Assembly (NCBI GenBank): GCA_040954595.2
Contig: CM082594.2
Coordinates: 7,006,001-7,070,000 of the forward strand
Source: Balanoglossus misakiensis
Taxonomy: Eukaryota > Hemichordata
Direction of reading: 5' to 3'
Length of the DNA stretch: 64,000 bases
In this document: positions 13,501 through 26,064 of the stretch, piece after piece
Layout: each line of letters opens with the position of its first letter
Numbering within the stretch: the first letter of the stretch is position 1
Made by a program: the position numbers and the translations under genes
The notes under the pieces: generated by a model
Told to the model about the DNA's origin: nothing
Database searches by the model: none
What the model saw: the letters and a program-made list of their open reading frames with translations, nothing else

Positions 13501-14815
13501 GCGTGATGAATCATAAATCGCGATTCAATACACTTTTCTATCGATCCTGCAGCCGATAACAGACTTTGAATCAAACATTCAGTGTGTAAAATCCAACACA
13601 GCAAACTTTGCAGATTTTATCACCGGATATGGCTACACAGTTAGCAATCCGAAGCTCCATACAGAAATAAGCAAGTTTTATGCCGTCTTCACTTTCTGCG
13701 TCTGTCAGTGAGTCTGGCTGCCTGCATGCCTGTCCATCTTTTACCGACAAATTAGTGATATGTAGGATGATGATTCAAAAACCTTTCAGTCTTGTTTTGT
13801 GCCTTTCAAATGCTGTTTTAAACTTCAAGCGACTTTTTTCCAATGGTGCAATTACGCTGAAACATAATTTTCCATAACAAAAGAAGCGCTAATCCAGCAC
13901 AGTTAGACGTTAGGACGTTAAAATGTTGGTTCAAAGCTGGTAAAAGTGCATGAGACGTGTCTTACCTTGGCCGATATGCAGGTTTGATATCGCACGGCAA
14001 GTATTCCTAATATTCCAAGCTGTTGACGGGTGCGCACACTGACTGGCTACGCTCTTCTCCCAACGTGCATTATACGCTGTGGACTGAATGGTTAAGGTTT
14101 ATATAGACCCGTGCATCTGCCCACACATGACTACAAAAAAAACTGTTAATAAAAGCTGCTTGGAAACCGGGGAGTGGGAAACAGCGCCATATATGGGCTG
14201 GCCATTAGCATAATCGCCTGAGAAGTGCCTGAGCGTGCGCGTCGTTAATGCTTGTTCAGGTGGTGGTGATGCGGACGAGGCCAAAAGCCTCTTTCGTAGG
14301 AGGTCCCGGCGACTACTGGTTTTGGCAACAACCGGTAGCGGTGGCAGAGGCCCTGCGGGAAATTTGCACGCAGACAATAATCTTCCGTATCGAAGAGTGG
14401 AGAAGTAATGAACTGCCTAACTTAACGCGGGCTAATAAGCCGTCGATGATGCCTCAAAGGTGCTGCTTATACAGGGCTCACAATTTAAGCATCTACAGCA
14501 GGTGGTTCTCTGCTCCATCTGATGTTTGAAAACTTTAAGAACAAAACCCATCTCCCCCGAGTTCTTATCCCCAACTCATTATCTTCAAAGTGTTGAAATA
14601 TTCAAGATTTCATCATCAGTTGATAAAATAAACTGATAAATACTAAATTAGTTGTAATCTCCCGAAGGAAAAAGGATAACGCTTTTCGGAATGGCTTTGC
14701 AACATTATTACTAGGGGGTCGAAGATGATAGAATATTGCAGATATTATTTTCCAGAGTAAAATTACATGATTAATGCTTCGATACAGGTACACTTGTAAA
14801 ATCACTACCCCATGG
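10576..14815. other. non-coding stretch, locally GC-richer
   Basis: No exon or repeat family is recognised. Parts of 12780-13320 and 14200-14400 are richer in CG and G/C than the flanks and carry open frames on both strands (up to 93 codons), but none shows homology I recognise or a convincing splice context. Confidence 0.4.
10729..10742. promoter_or_regulatory. RFX X-box motif
   Basis: GTTGCCTTGGTAAC is a textbook X-box: GTTGCC, 2-bp spacer, GGTAAC. It lies in otherwise non-coding sequence. A ciliary transcript starting nearby is possible, but I see no first exon that would fit. Confidence 0.45.
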
Positions 14816-15033
14816 CAAAATGGTGGCCTGCTCATTAATGTAATATCAGCAAATATAAAATGCTTGGAAACAAATCGATGGCGCTTGTATACAATTATTT
14901 TATTGTCAGTCTTTAATTGTCAAAATGGAAGCCATCTCGTTAATGTAATATCAGCAAATATAAAATGCTTGGAAACAAATCGATGGCGCTTGTATACAAT
15001 TATTTTATTGTCAGTCTTTAATTGGCAAAATGG
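14816..15033. repeat. 105-bp tandem duplication
   Basis: A 105-bp unit is present just over twice, marked by CAAAATGG at 14816, 14921 and 15026. The two full copies differ at only a few bases. Because 105 is divisible by three, an open frame runs through both copies (14774-15079), but nothing marks it as a real protein. The unit contains homeodomain-like AT-rich words (TTAATGTAAT, CAATTATTTTATTG). Confidence 0.85.
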
Positions 15034-15383
15034 AAGACTTCTCTACAATAGGCAAGGGACTATTTGCATAATATTCTAATTAATTTGATGTTTGGCAAAC
15101 ATCCAAGCATGTTAGTAGATATCAACAGAAGAAGCTGAGTCTTTATTAAGGAGATTAAGTGCAAATTAATGTTCTCAGTTAAATGAATCGCAATAAAAGG
15201 ATTGGTTTGTGCGTGCAAAACACGCTTGTGCTCATAGACAAGGACGGAATGGTCCATTTTTCACCTTTCACCCTTTCTTGAATCACCAAAAATCAATCAT
15301 GACGATTAGTGTTACCCCATAAAATTGTGAATATCGTCTGCTGATTGGCTGCTTAGAAAGTGTCATCACTGAATGGTTTCCGA

Positions 15384-15391
15384 TGACGTCA
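15384..15391. promoter_or_regulatory. CRE palindrome
   Basis: A perfect TGACGTCA in context CCGA-site-CTCG. Confidence 0.35.
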
Positions 15392-18300
15392 CTCGAAAAC
15401 CGGCGGTCACTAAAATAAGAATCTTGTTTGCGCTCCAGTGCGGTCGTTCTATACCAATTACAAGTTGAATAGTACAGTATGTTGGAGTCGGCTGTATACC
15501 TGTTTGTACTATGTTATTTAGCTTTAATAACCTCGATGGTTGCATGTTCATTTAGTGAAAATATATTAATTGATGACCTCTTGACTGATAATTTCAAAAT
15601 TTGTTATTTTTCGAGTGATGAAATGAAGAATCACGCATGGGGGAATCGAATGAAATTGTTTTGCAGGAAACTTTGACACAGATACTGGACAAGAAGCCAC
15701 TTTTTATTCTGTGGCGAATAAACACTGTTTATTGCGAATCGCTGTACAATAGTTTCACCCATCTATACTGAAGCCAAGTTTTATTGATCATAAACGTTGA
15801 AACGAACGGTCACATGTCAGTTTGTTCGGAAATGACTATTAAAACGCTAAATACGCAGTAATAGCCTGTGCGCTGAATAAGGGCAATCAGGAATCACCAC
15901 CAAAGTGCGCTTTAGAAAATACTGTCAATGGGGTTTGCAACGTTTAACTTTAGAAGACTTGCAAGTGTTGTTTTCTGATCGATTATCGCTTGTTTCCTGT
16001 GTCGTGGGGACATTTTCATTCGTAAATTATGAATGCGACAGGTGAGGGGACGACGAACAGGAAAGGAATGTATGGTCCGCTGTGAAAACGGCTCTGAAGG
16101 ATTGATAGGCCGCTCGCCTCAATTGAGGGTAAACAGAGTGTAATGTGTTTTCCCCAGGAAGTGCTTATGACGAGGTTTGCAAATCTTTGCCATGTCGGGT
16201 CAACAGGTCGCCATGTCGGAATACAGATATTGATTAATGCCGACACGTAAGATCACTTCGCATGTATCTTCAGCGCAATATTTGTAGGAAATATATCGCG
16301 AGGAGTGTTTCTTAGACGCCTTAGAGTTTGTAGAGCTTTAGCAAGAGGCATTCAGAATGCTAATTACACGTACTGCTTCCATGTACCTGATCACATCCTC
16401 TCTCAGTACACTTGTCGACCAAGAACCATTTACATTGCCATCCACTTAAGTTCAAGTCATTCCACTCAAACACTATTCGACAAAACAACAACAGCTACTC
16501 TCGTTTTACGAGTCCCGTATACCCAGCGGCGAATTTGTGTGTGAGGGGTTACCCATTTAGTCGTTCGTTAAGGCACGCCATTAATTTACTTTATTATCTA
16601 AAAACATCTTCAAGGTTGAAATAAAAACCTACACTTATGATTTATACAGCGCGTTAAAAATATTTAAATATTTTCGACGAAAGTCTCAATTAAATCTAAA
16701 AACACCTTTAAGAAGACGCAAAGTGATTGTTAGTTAAAATCGAGTCCAAAATTGAGCTGTAATTTCAGGAATTGCCTGAAATTAAATGTTTCTTTGAAGT
16801 AGAAATTTTTGCCGTCGGAGAAGAGAGGGTAGGAAAAGTCTTTGTCACTGATTGGATTAATGGATTGTTTTAGAGACTGTAAAGAAGTCGCCTTTTTCAT
16901 TTAGGTATTTTATGACCATTAATTTTATCTCTCGGACTTAATAGAAGCACCGTGCACTTAATAAACTTTACTGACTCAGAGACGGGAGATAAGGGTTCAA
17001 GAACATTTTAAAGAAAGCACTCTCATCTTTGTTGTGATAACTGACCTTTTGCGCTTTTGAAAAACAAACACACAAGCTAACTTGTTTGACACAGTGCAAA
17101 ACTGGCGATTTGCACTTATTTTCAGAATCACAAATACCTACTGTTTAAATTCGTCTCGTGTACACAAGGACGATTCAAACTCACAACATGCCATGTAGTG
17201 TGGTTAAAATTGGGGAAAGGTACATTGTGGAAATCCCTAATTGAAATTTGTGTGACATTCTTCAGTGCAAATTGACAGGAAAATGTGACATGAGATGTTT
17301 CCCATTTGCGAGCGATACATAAATTCACCTGGGTTTTCATATATTCAATAAAACACAATTACGGAAACATTAGGAAATTGGCATCGTGATAAGGTAGTTC
17401 TCGTGCCCATACGCAAATAGTGTCTGAAATACTGACAAGCGATTATAGATCAACCAGCAACCGCCATGAACAACTGTCTTTGAACAATATTGAGTAGATG
17501 AATTAATATCATTCGGTGTAAAAGTTCTAAAACCAATATTTGCACCGACACAACACTCTGCTTCTTAAAATATTTCATTTCATTTTTTTCCTCTGTGAAT
17601 GTGAACGGTAAATTATCCGACTGACACATTCCAAACCGCTCACATAGTCACTACAAACACGCGCGTATGTACATCGAACGTCACGCGCGAATAAAAAATT
17701 AAACATCCGCAATCAGTGGCCAGGGACACGCGTCACTATAATTAATCTCCTTCGAACAATTTCCAGCTTCTTCAAAAAGGAGTGTCTCACTAATTCCCAC
17801 AAGAGGTATTTTCTGTCAAATCTCTATCGAGACCTCTTGAAACGAGAAAAAAAAATCTCGTTATAGTATTGGCGCTGGATAATACCTACTTCATATTGAT
17901 CGATTGGGCGGAGCATGGCTTCCACTATAGCTCCGCTGCAAGATGTGAAAATCACGGTATCCGTTTCAAAAAACCACACACACGAGAGAGAATTCTTCGT
18001 CATGAATGACGTAAAAAAACGGATCTGGGGATTTACCGGTTCCATGAGAGCATGTCGAAAAAATACATGTTGAGTCGACAATTTATTGTAAATTGTGCTG
18101 TCGTCTGGACTAACAGTATCGTAATGCACACGATTAGTTATTAATGTGAAAGAGAGCGTACAACCACCCATGGACTTCACTGTCATGTCGGGGCTGTGAG
18201 TTAGTTTTTAGAGTTGCTAAATGATAGAAATGTGAAGTCATATCTACCAGCTAATATCATTAGGAACATACTAGTATCCATTTATTGGACTCAGAAATTG

Positions 18301-19905
18301 TAATAGCAAAACGATAATGAGATAAACATCATTTAAGGTTTTCTGCTTTCAAATCAGGCAAGCTTCTGGAATATAACACTTGATGATTTTGGTTTTGATT
18401 CTGGATGATTACTAGTATAATGAATTCGATGGCTCGAGGATGAAAATACAATTTTGCGATCATAATATCGATCGTCGGTGGCCAAAAAAAGGGAAGCTAT
18501 TTCGAATACATCCTGTGTGTTACGTCATGCATGTTGACTGTCACTATGGCAATCTCAGACATGTTTAAGGAGGGACGCTACTTAAGAGAAATGCATACAT
18601 GAATTTCCTGATGCTTATTGCATATATTGATGTAGGCGTGTAACAGAAATTTGGGTGCCCACGTGGTTTTTTCGACTAGCCTGTGCAGCCAAAGCGCTGT
18701 AAGTGAACAAAATTTCATAATTAATTGCGCACATACACAAACACAAAGACATGAAATTCCGAGAGACACATACGTTGGTGACTTGATATCTTGAACATTG
18801 ACTTGACTTTCAAACAACCAACACCTTGATTTTCATTAGGATGCGTGTCATTATTGTAATTCTGTGTAGTTTTTAAAAGAGTTAATGAACAGCCTGATTT
18901 CTCAAGAGATTTTCATTAAAAGTCACACTTGAAAAAAAATGACGTTTCTCGGTAGCATTTCCTCAAATGCATGACTAATGCGAAGTATCAATCAGTCTCG
19001 TGGCTGAATGGCGCGAAAAGAGTTATGATTCAATTGACACGGGTATTTTCCTAATCTTCTTTACCCATAACCTTTGCAAGCCGGAGTTGAAATTAATGGC
19101 GCAGCTTTGTTTTATTGCTGTGAAGACATCAGTAGAGCTCTGTTAAGTACCCTACGCAATCAGAATAAAGAATAATGGGGAGAAACTTGAAGTGGACACA
19201 CAGTTTCTCGCAAAGAGACCAGGCATTTAACCAAGGGGTGCGTTGTTAAATGATTTTTCAAAACAAATATATATATAGGCTAACGTTGATTTGCTGCAGC
19301 AAGGATGCAGTGGTAGGGGACTGACTTGGAGAATAGAAATGGCTTCACTTTGCAGTTTTCCTACAGTGTTAGCGAATGTGAATCATGACTGTGTAGATCA
19401 GAAAATAAGATAGCAATTCATCCAAAACGCATCTCTTCAGTTTTCCACAGCAGCGACCGATACTTCATCCAAACTGTGTGACGCAAACGGCCGAGGAGTC
19501 CACGGTCGCGGCGTGTGTTCTACCGTAATTAAATTTCTCAAGGTAATTTCATTTGCTGTCTAATCGCCACAGGGCCTGTCGTCTCCCATTTTGGGGCTCA
19601 TCGTCTTTCCGGCGGAAAGGCTTATGGACCGTGAACGCAAACCCCGAACCACGTCACAGTCAGAGACACAGTAATCTCTTTCCGATCATGAGTTAACGCG
19701 AGGCGCACTGAACTTATAACCGAATTCCACAAACGCGATTGACGTGCCAAGTTTCTATTGTCAGGGCGTTTAATGGTCATTGGCCCAAAATCCGATCAGA
19801 TTTTGAGGTTTTATGTCGAAAAACACCCACAATTTTAAAGTGGTTGTGAAAAAGCTAACCTCGTGTGTCTGCTCCAGTCCTCTATTTCGAAATGAAAGCG
19901 GGATA

Positions 19906-19913
19906 TGACGTCA
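19906..19913. promoter_or_regulatory. CRE palindrome
   Basis: A perfect TGACGTCA, 483 bp before the next one at 20389. Confidence 0.35.
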
Positions 19914-20388
19914 CGGATATCAAACACGACAAAACACGTACGGTAGTCTTCACTCAGATTATTTCCGTCTCTTCTTTCAGAAGAAATCAAGAATGTCAAT
20001 GTAAATTAAAACTGTCAAAAAAGTAATAATTTCTTTAACTTCACTCTATCAAGTCTGCAAGATGACCACTGTATCGCGCCAGCGACTTTTGAAACAACAA
20101 TCTTAAAATCATTGTAACCTTAATTGTAAAATACACATTAATACATGTAGGTAAGCTTAGAAATATTGCACGTTGTTTCTTTTTTTGAAAAAGAAGTGTG
20201 AAAATTGGTCGTTGTCGGTGTCGTTTGCTCGTACTAAACATTAATTTCTTACTGTTGTAGATTGTCACGAAATGTAATTACACAAATCGACGTTTTGTCG
20301 CGACGTACGTGACGCATGTTGTTTGTGTAAGGACTTGGTATTTAATTTGATATTGAGTGTTGGCATCCAATTAAACAGGTGTAGTTGA

Positions 20389-20396
20389 TGACGTCA
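20389..20396. promoter_or_regulatory. CRE palindrome
   Basis: A perfect TGACGTCA followed by CGATT; the second of a pair within 500 bp. Confidence 0.35.
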
Positions 20397-23295
20397 CGAT
20401 TCAATTCATAGAGGGTCCCATGTCAGTAGTTCAGGCCGGCCACACTTTAGACCACGCAGTATCTGCATGTGCTAGACAAACGCAATCAGTTGAAATGTGC
20501 ACGCACCACAGACACATTCTTCAATTCACGGTTGATCTGAAGACGTCTCGTGTAATTTGAAATCTGATACCTATAAACTATTCACACATTCAATTTTAAT
20601 TTATGAATTGCAGCTCTTATATTACACAACGCTAAATTTTTTAAGGATGCCAATGGGATAAAGACAATCCGAATTATGTATAGTTTATGACAAATTGCTT
20701 ATGGAAATGAATGAATGCCACTGAACTGGAAAGGAGAAATGAACTTTGGGTGAAAATTGTGCGATGAATTTTTCACGTAGCCCTGGCTCTGCAAGGATCG
20801 CCACCCTCAGCTTATAACTTCCCGGTCAAATGAATGCTGCTTTACACACATGTCCTTCTGGTAACCATAGCCTGCGGCTTCGGTAAATATTTGATGGCGT
20901 TAAAGGGAGATTTGAGAGCTAATATTCCTTCGGAGACATCCTCTCGCCGAGGAAACAAATCCCAGCATCAATTATTTCTGAAAATGGCTATCTCTGTCTG
21001 TCTGCTGCGTATTGTCCCATTGAAGACAAAGGGGGTTTACAAGTAAAATGATTGCATTAAATGTTGTCAAAGTTTTGAATTAACGATGTCAGGGCTTCCC
21101 CCAGGTGATCGTGTCATTTCCGTCGTGTTTGTACTGAAGAAAAAACATAGTCCCTTTCGTTGCTGTGCTTCAAAAGAGGGTACGGGTATTAAAATTTTCA
21201 ATTATCGGTGTAACTGAAAAGACGCGCGTCTTAAAGAAAATGCTCTTCAGACAAATTTCCTACTAAGTCCAAATCGCCAGTTCGTTTAGTGTTAATATAT
21301 ATACCCACAGCGGATTACATTGACAGAGCTAGTGCGCGGAGTGCCGGGCGTATTACCTGTAGGTCGTTAGACTTGTTCCCGGGAGAGACATAATCACAAA
21401 CACCGAATCCTTGGTATTACATGCCAATTAATTTTGTCCGTATATGGCATCTAGACACCCAAACGCGGTTCAAAAACATTTTTTGACTAAATTTGAGGAT
21501 GCAATAACACGAGCAACGAACTAATAAACACAGGCGATGTGTTATCGTCAATTAATATGCCAATGTGGGTTATAAATTGTAAATAATAGGATTCTCTCAA
21601 GATGTAAACACCATGAATTCAAGCAATTCTCTTGAATGTTAATAACGTGCTATATCAACTATGAGATGTCATAGAATGGATGATATATTACTAATAAATG
21701 TCCCATGCACGTGTGCATGTATGTTGATTATGAAAGGTAAACTTATGCTTAGAATTTGTTATCGTTGTTAGTTGGTGTTTTGGGTCTTGGTGACATTTGC
21801 AGTTAACATACACTTTAGATAATTTCCGATGTGAAAATTCGGTCAATGAAACGAAATAACGACAGAGGAAGTGATCTAATTGATGAACCATGTTAACATA
21901 CAAGAGCTGTCCGCCGTGAACTTGTTCTTTATACTGTTCAGGTACAGTCTGCTTCATCGGTTTTGTGGGTTACAGCAAGATATTTACCCTACATCTCTGT
22001 GCACATTCCGTCATTAATGTTAGTGAACTTCCTGAATTTGTTAAAACACCCTTCTTGAAAGAGATAATTTGTAGATGATTTGCCATAACCGACTCAGAAG
22101 GAAATGTAGACATTCTACTTTCTACGATACTCTGCTTTGAGGTGTCGTACGCCGCCGTCCAACAATTCTTTAAAAACAAACCTTTTCACCTACTTCCGAT
22201 ACTGAGGCGTATGTTTGTCGGCAGCAAAATTTTCAATTTCAGAAAAAGCATAACTAAAGGAGGTTATCTCACATGTTCATGTGTTTGGATATACATGTAT
22301 ATAGCGTTGGTGTGTATAGCTACGTACTATGTGTTTTCTCTACGTGCAAATCATTTTACAGATATTATATCCAGAGAAAATTTAAGAATTGTTGCGTACT
22401 TTGATGAAATGGTCTGACGGTCAGAGAGTCCTTGCTCCATGAAAATGAATGTTTATAAGTTCTTATAGACATCTACTGTCTATGGTTCAGGCAACATAAA
22501 ACAAATAAACAGGACATATACAAGACAATACAATGTACATGTATTCCAATCAGTGAATCATACACTGTAATGTCATGCATTCATCTAATTGGGGCGAGCA
22601 GGAACTGCGTCATCTATACACCGACGCTATTTGCTTCTTGGGGAACAATCACGTTTGGATTTTTCACACGTCTGCAAGGCCTGTGCATAATTAATGCACT
22701 TGAAAATAACTTGTGTATATTGGACGGGGGAAGGCCCCCGAGCGCGATTGAAAAGGGGGCGAGGCTATTGTATCCTGTAAATATCTCTACAAAATCTTTC
22801 AGATATTACTTCGCGTGAAGTGGGGTTTTTATGAAAATTGATCATTTAACCGGAAGCAATTTCGTCAGTTTCCACTTACGCTGATTAATTTATCAATGTT
22901 TCAAGATGTTTTTCACTCGTGCTTATTATCTTTCATTTTTTATCTTCAACGATCTACTTTGATGGAAGGAAAAGGCATTCCAATACTCATATTATTCAAT
23001 TTAATTGAGGTCTTTAATTCCGACAAAAGAGGGAGAAAAAATACTTTATTCAGGGCTGTTAGCAATTTGTCTTCTATTTAAATTTTTAGTGGAAAGAGTT
23101 TTCATTTTAATTTTATTATTCACTAGCCGATCACTGCTGAATAATAATTTTGTAATTTAAAGAAAAAGCTTGTTCACTCATAATAAATTACAAATAAAAT
23201 TATGTATCTCTTTAAAAGCGTGACAAAGACATCATGCTGCGACTCCAATAGAATAACTTCTTGACAAAATTAGCATTTCATGTGATAAAAAACTT

Positions 23296-23303
23296 TGACG
23301 TCA
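23296..23303. promoter_or_regulatory. CRE palindrome
   Basis: A perfect TGACGTCA in context ACTT-site-GTGC. Confidence 0.35.
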
Positions 23304-26056
23304 GTGCGCTATTAACACTGACATTTATCTGTTTCAAACACCGAATGTTATGCGCGAGTGAGTAACAAGTTACTATGACCTTGAATGTGACTTCCGGAGT
23401 GCGCTGTGAACTACAAAACCTTCCTTTCGACTGGGCAACATTCTACTGGTATTCATTTTTTTCCTTGTTAGCAAAGATACGTGACTATTTAGATTACTCG
23501 CAATCGTCTGACGAAATGTTTAATGTCAGACATTCTTCGTGCACTGGCAGTATATATTTAATTAAACAAAGCCAGACTTAGCCTCAAACTACATTTTTGC
23601 ATGCTTATATAGTGCGTGGTCGTAACATCCTCTCTCGTCCCAAGGCAGTTTCAAACCCGATTTTATGATTTTATCGGATTGAAGTGAATTCAAGATTAGA
23701 GACTAATTACTTGATTGCGATGCGGTACTTCTGAGTATATGGTTACGGTTAGAATCAAAAACAACGATTGAATAATATATCAATGTTGTTTGGAATAAGA
23801 AGAACTTGAATTTTAGGATTTAGTGTTCCTCAGTATATTTTATAAATGGATAGTATAATAATGATCATGATTGTACCAGTGACCTAAGCAAAGCTGCATG
23901 TGTTTCCTGTGTCGTTGCATTTCTGGGCACATGAGACAAACTCTATACGTACAATTAAATAAAACGACTATAAAAAGTTCCCGCTTGGAACGAAATATTG
24001 AAGAAATCCCAACTTTTATGCCATCTGATGTATTAACAAGACCCTGGACGCTCATAGCAAAGACAAAGCCCTATCGACTACAAAGGGTGTCCTTCGCTTA
24101 ACAATTTATTACTAAAGATGTCACGTGACTATTTCTCCATGAAAGGCATATACCGTCGAAGATTGTCAATCTATGAATAATTTACAAACGGTCTGAAACG
24201 CGATTTTCGTCTGCCCTACAGGTTTAATTTAAAGGAGGGGGTCTTAATGGACGACTCTTTATGTAAACGTATGTATTATACATGTTGCCTCCCTAAAAAC
24301 TATGATATATCCTTTAGTGGAAACCTTATACAGAAAGGATTTCCAGCGTTCTATTGAAAGTTTTATGTACACTTCACAAGATGGCGGGACTGACGGGAAG
24401 GCAGTTTAGGATCGCAGTCAAAGAGAGAGCAAAATAATACATCGGGCATTTCTTTGTGGTGCATGAATTTAAGACGGCCATCATCTTACAGGTGAATGCG
24501 GGAATGCCGATTGAAATGACGATAACAAATACACGTGCAGTTTGCTACTCTTATTGCCCATATATAAGCCGATGATGCCGAGACCCTACGTGAGGTTAAA
24601 CACTGCCGCGAAAAATTCCAGTTAAATTCCTGATATGATAACCGTGGAACATCATTAAAATGCCCAAGAGAGTGAGAGTTACCTGATTAAAATTATCTGG
24701 TGTTGTACTTTAAGGACTCAAATATCAGATAATCCCCTTCCCTCAAGGTATCCGAGTCTAACTATTACTTAAGTAAGCAACCCTATAAAAGTATAGAACA
24801 TATTTTGAAATGTTTCTCCGTTCGTTATAAATACAAAAAATGAAGTAACGTTAAAGATTGGATTCTGCACCACTTACAGTGTGATGAAGACGGCAGCTTC
24901 TTTTATATACGCCAACCATTATCGTTGAAAAACACTCAAATAAAAAATATCATGGAATGTCGTGAAGTTTATTAGCTGTACGAGTTCTCTTTCACGACTT
25001 AACCATACATTAAACACTGATTGGGTAATTGTGAAGTTATACACACAGAAACGACCTTACAGTAATGTCTACAAATGCATTGAGCGATTTCTTGAAAATT
25101 GCTGATTCATTGAGTGCGTAATTGTTTGTCGATTTCCAGTTAAAGCGTGTTTATGATTCGGTTGGACTTTACGATTGGGCCTCGTCCCCTTCTCGGGAAC
25201 TAATACGCTGCAATAGAAAAACAATGAAAACTGAGAAATATAGTCTCCATCGACTTGCAAATGATGATAAATATCTACATAACCAGTGAAACTGCGGCAG
25301 TTAACTAGCCCGACAAATAAAGAGCAAATAAACGTTTTTTTCCACTACAGTGATTTATATCACAGCTTATTATGCCACTTAGCGAAATGCCCTCCAAATG
25401 TATTTTAGAGGAAACGCGAGCAAGGTTAAATGTAATATCTTTCATCCCTATATTACTGTGGTATATTGAAACAAATTTACGTCAATCCAGAGAACGGTTC
25501 GTCATCAGAACCCTGCAAGCCCTGCGGTTATAGATTTTACTCAGTAGAGCGAACCATTCTGCGATACTGAGTATTTTGGCTGGCAATCGATGTAACATTC
25601 TTTTAGGTCATAAACAAAGTTTGGGAGAGACCTTGCGAGCAACGTACTTCAATGCTACTAGTACTAGTAAAGTATTATAACCGACAACTGTAATATTTAT
25701 GTGGACAAGGAAAGGGGTTTCTATAAAGGAAAGAAGACTTTAGGCAATACACACATGTATGTGCGGGTTATGAAAGAGATATGAAATGTAATGAAGGATT
25801 TGGAGCTCAGCTTCTGAATGGGAGAGCGCAGCTAAGCCTTAAGAGATTGAAATGCGAGCAGGTCACGATCAAGATTATCTCCACAAAGAAATCCTTTGGA
25901 ATAATATGCGTAAATGCGGAACATGTTAACTCCCTTTCCACGAAGGATAATGCAGCCAGTCACGACTGAATTCTAATGAAATCATAGTCTTCTCCCCCAT
26001 TTCTCGTCGTTGGGCATTTTAAGCGATTGGTTGACAGTACAGGAAAAACAAATGCG

Positions 26057-26064
26057 TGACGTCA
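26057..26064. promoter_or_regulatory. CRE palindrome
   Basis: A perfect TGACGTCA in context TGCG-site-TGTC. It is the last of the six. Confidence 0.35.

Noticed and set aside
14774-15079. Open frame with two internal repeats of 35 residues
   Set aside because: A repeat of 105 bp keeps any open frame; no independent evidence of coding.
17824-18186. 120-codon minus-strand open frame in the left block
   Set aside because: No family recognised, no splice context, and the length is within chance for a 39-kb stretch read in six frames.
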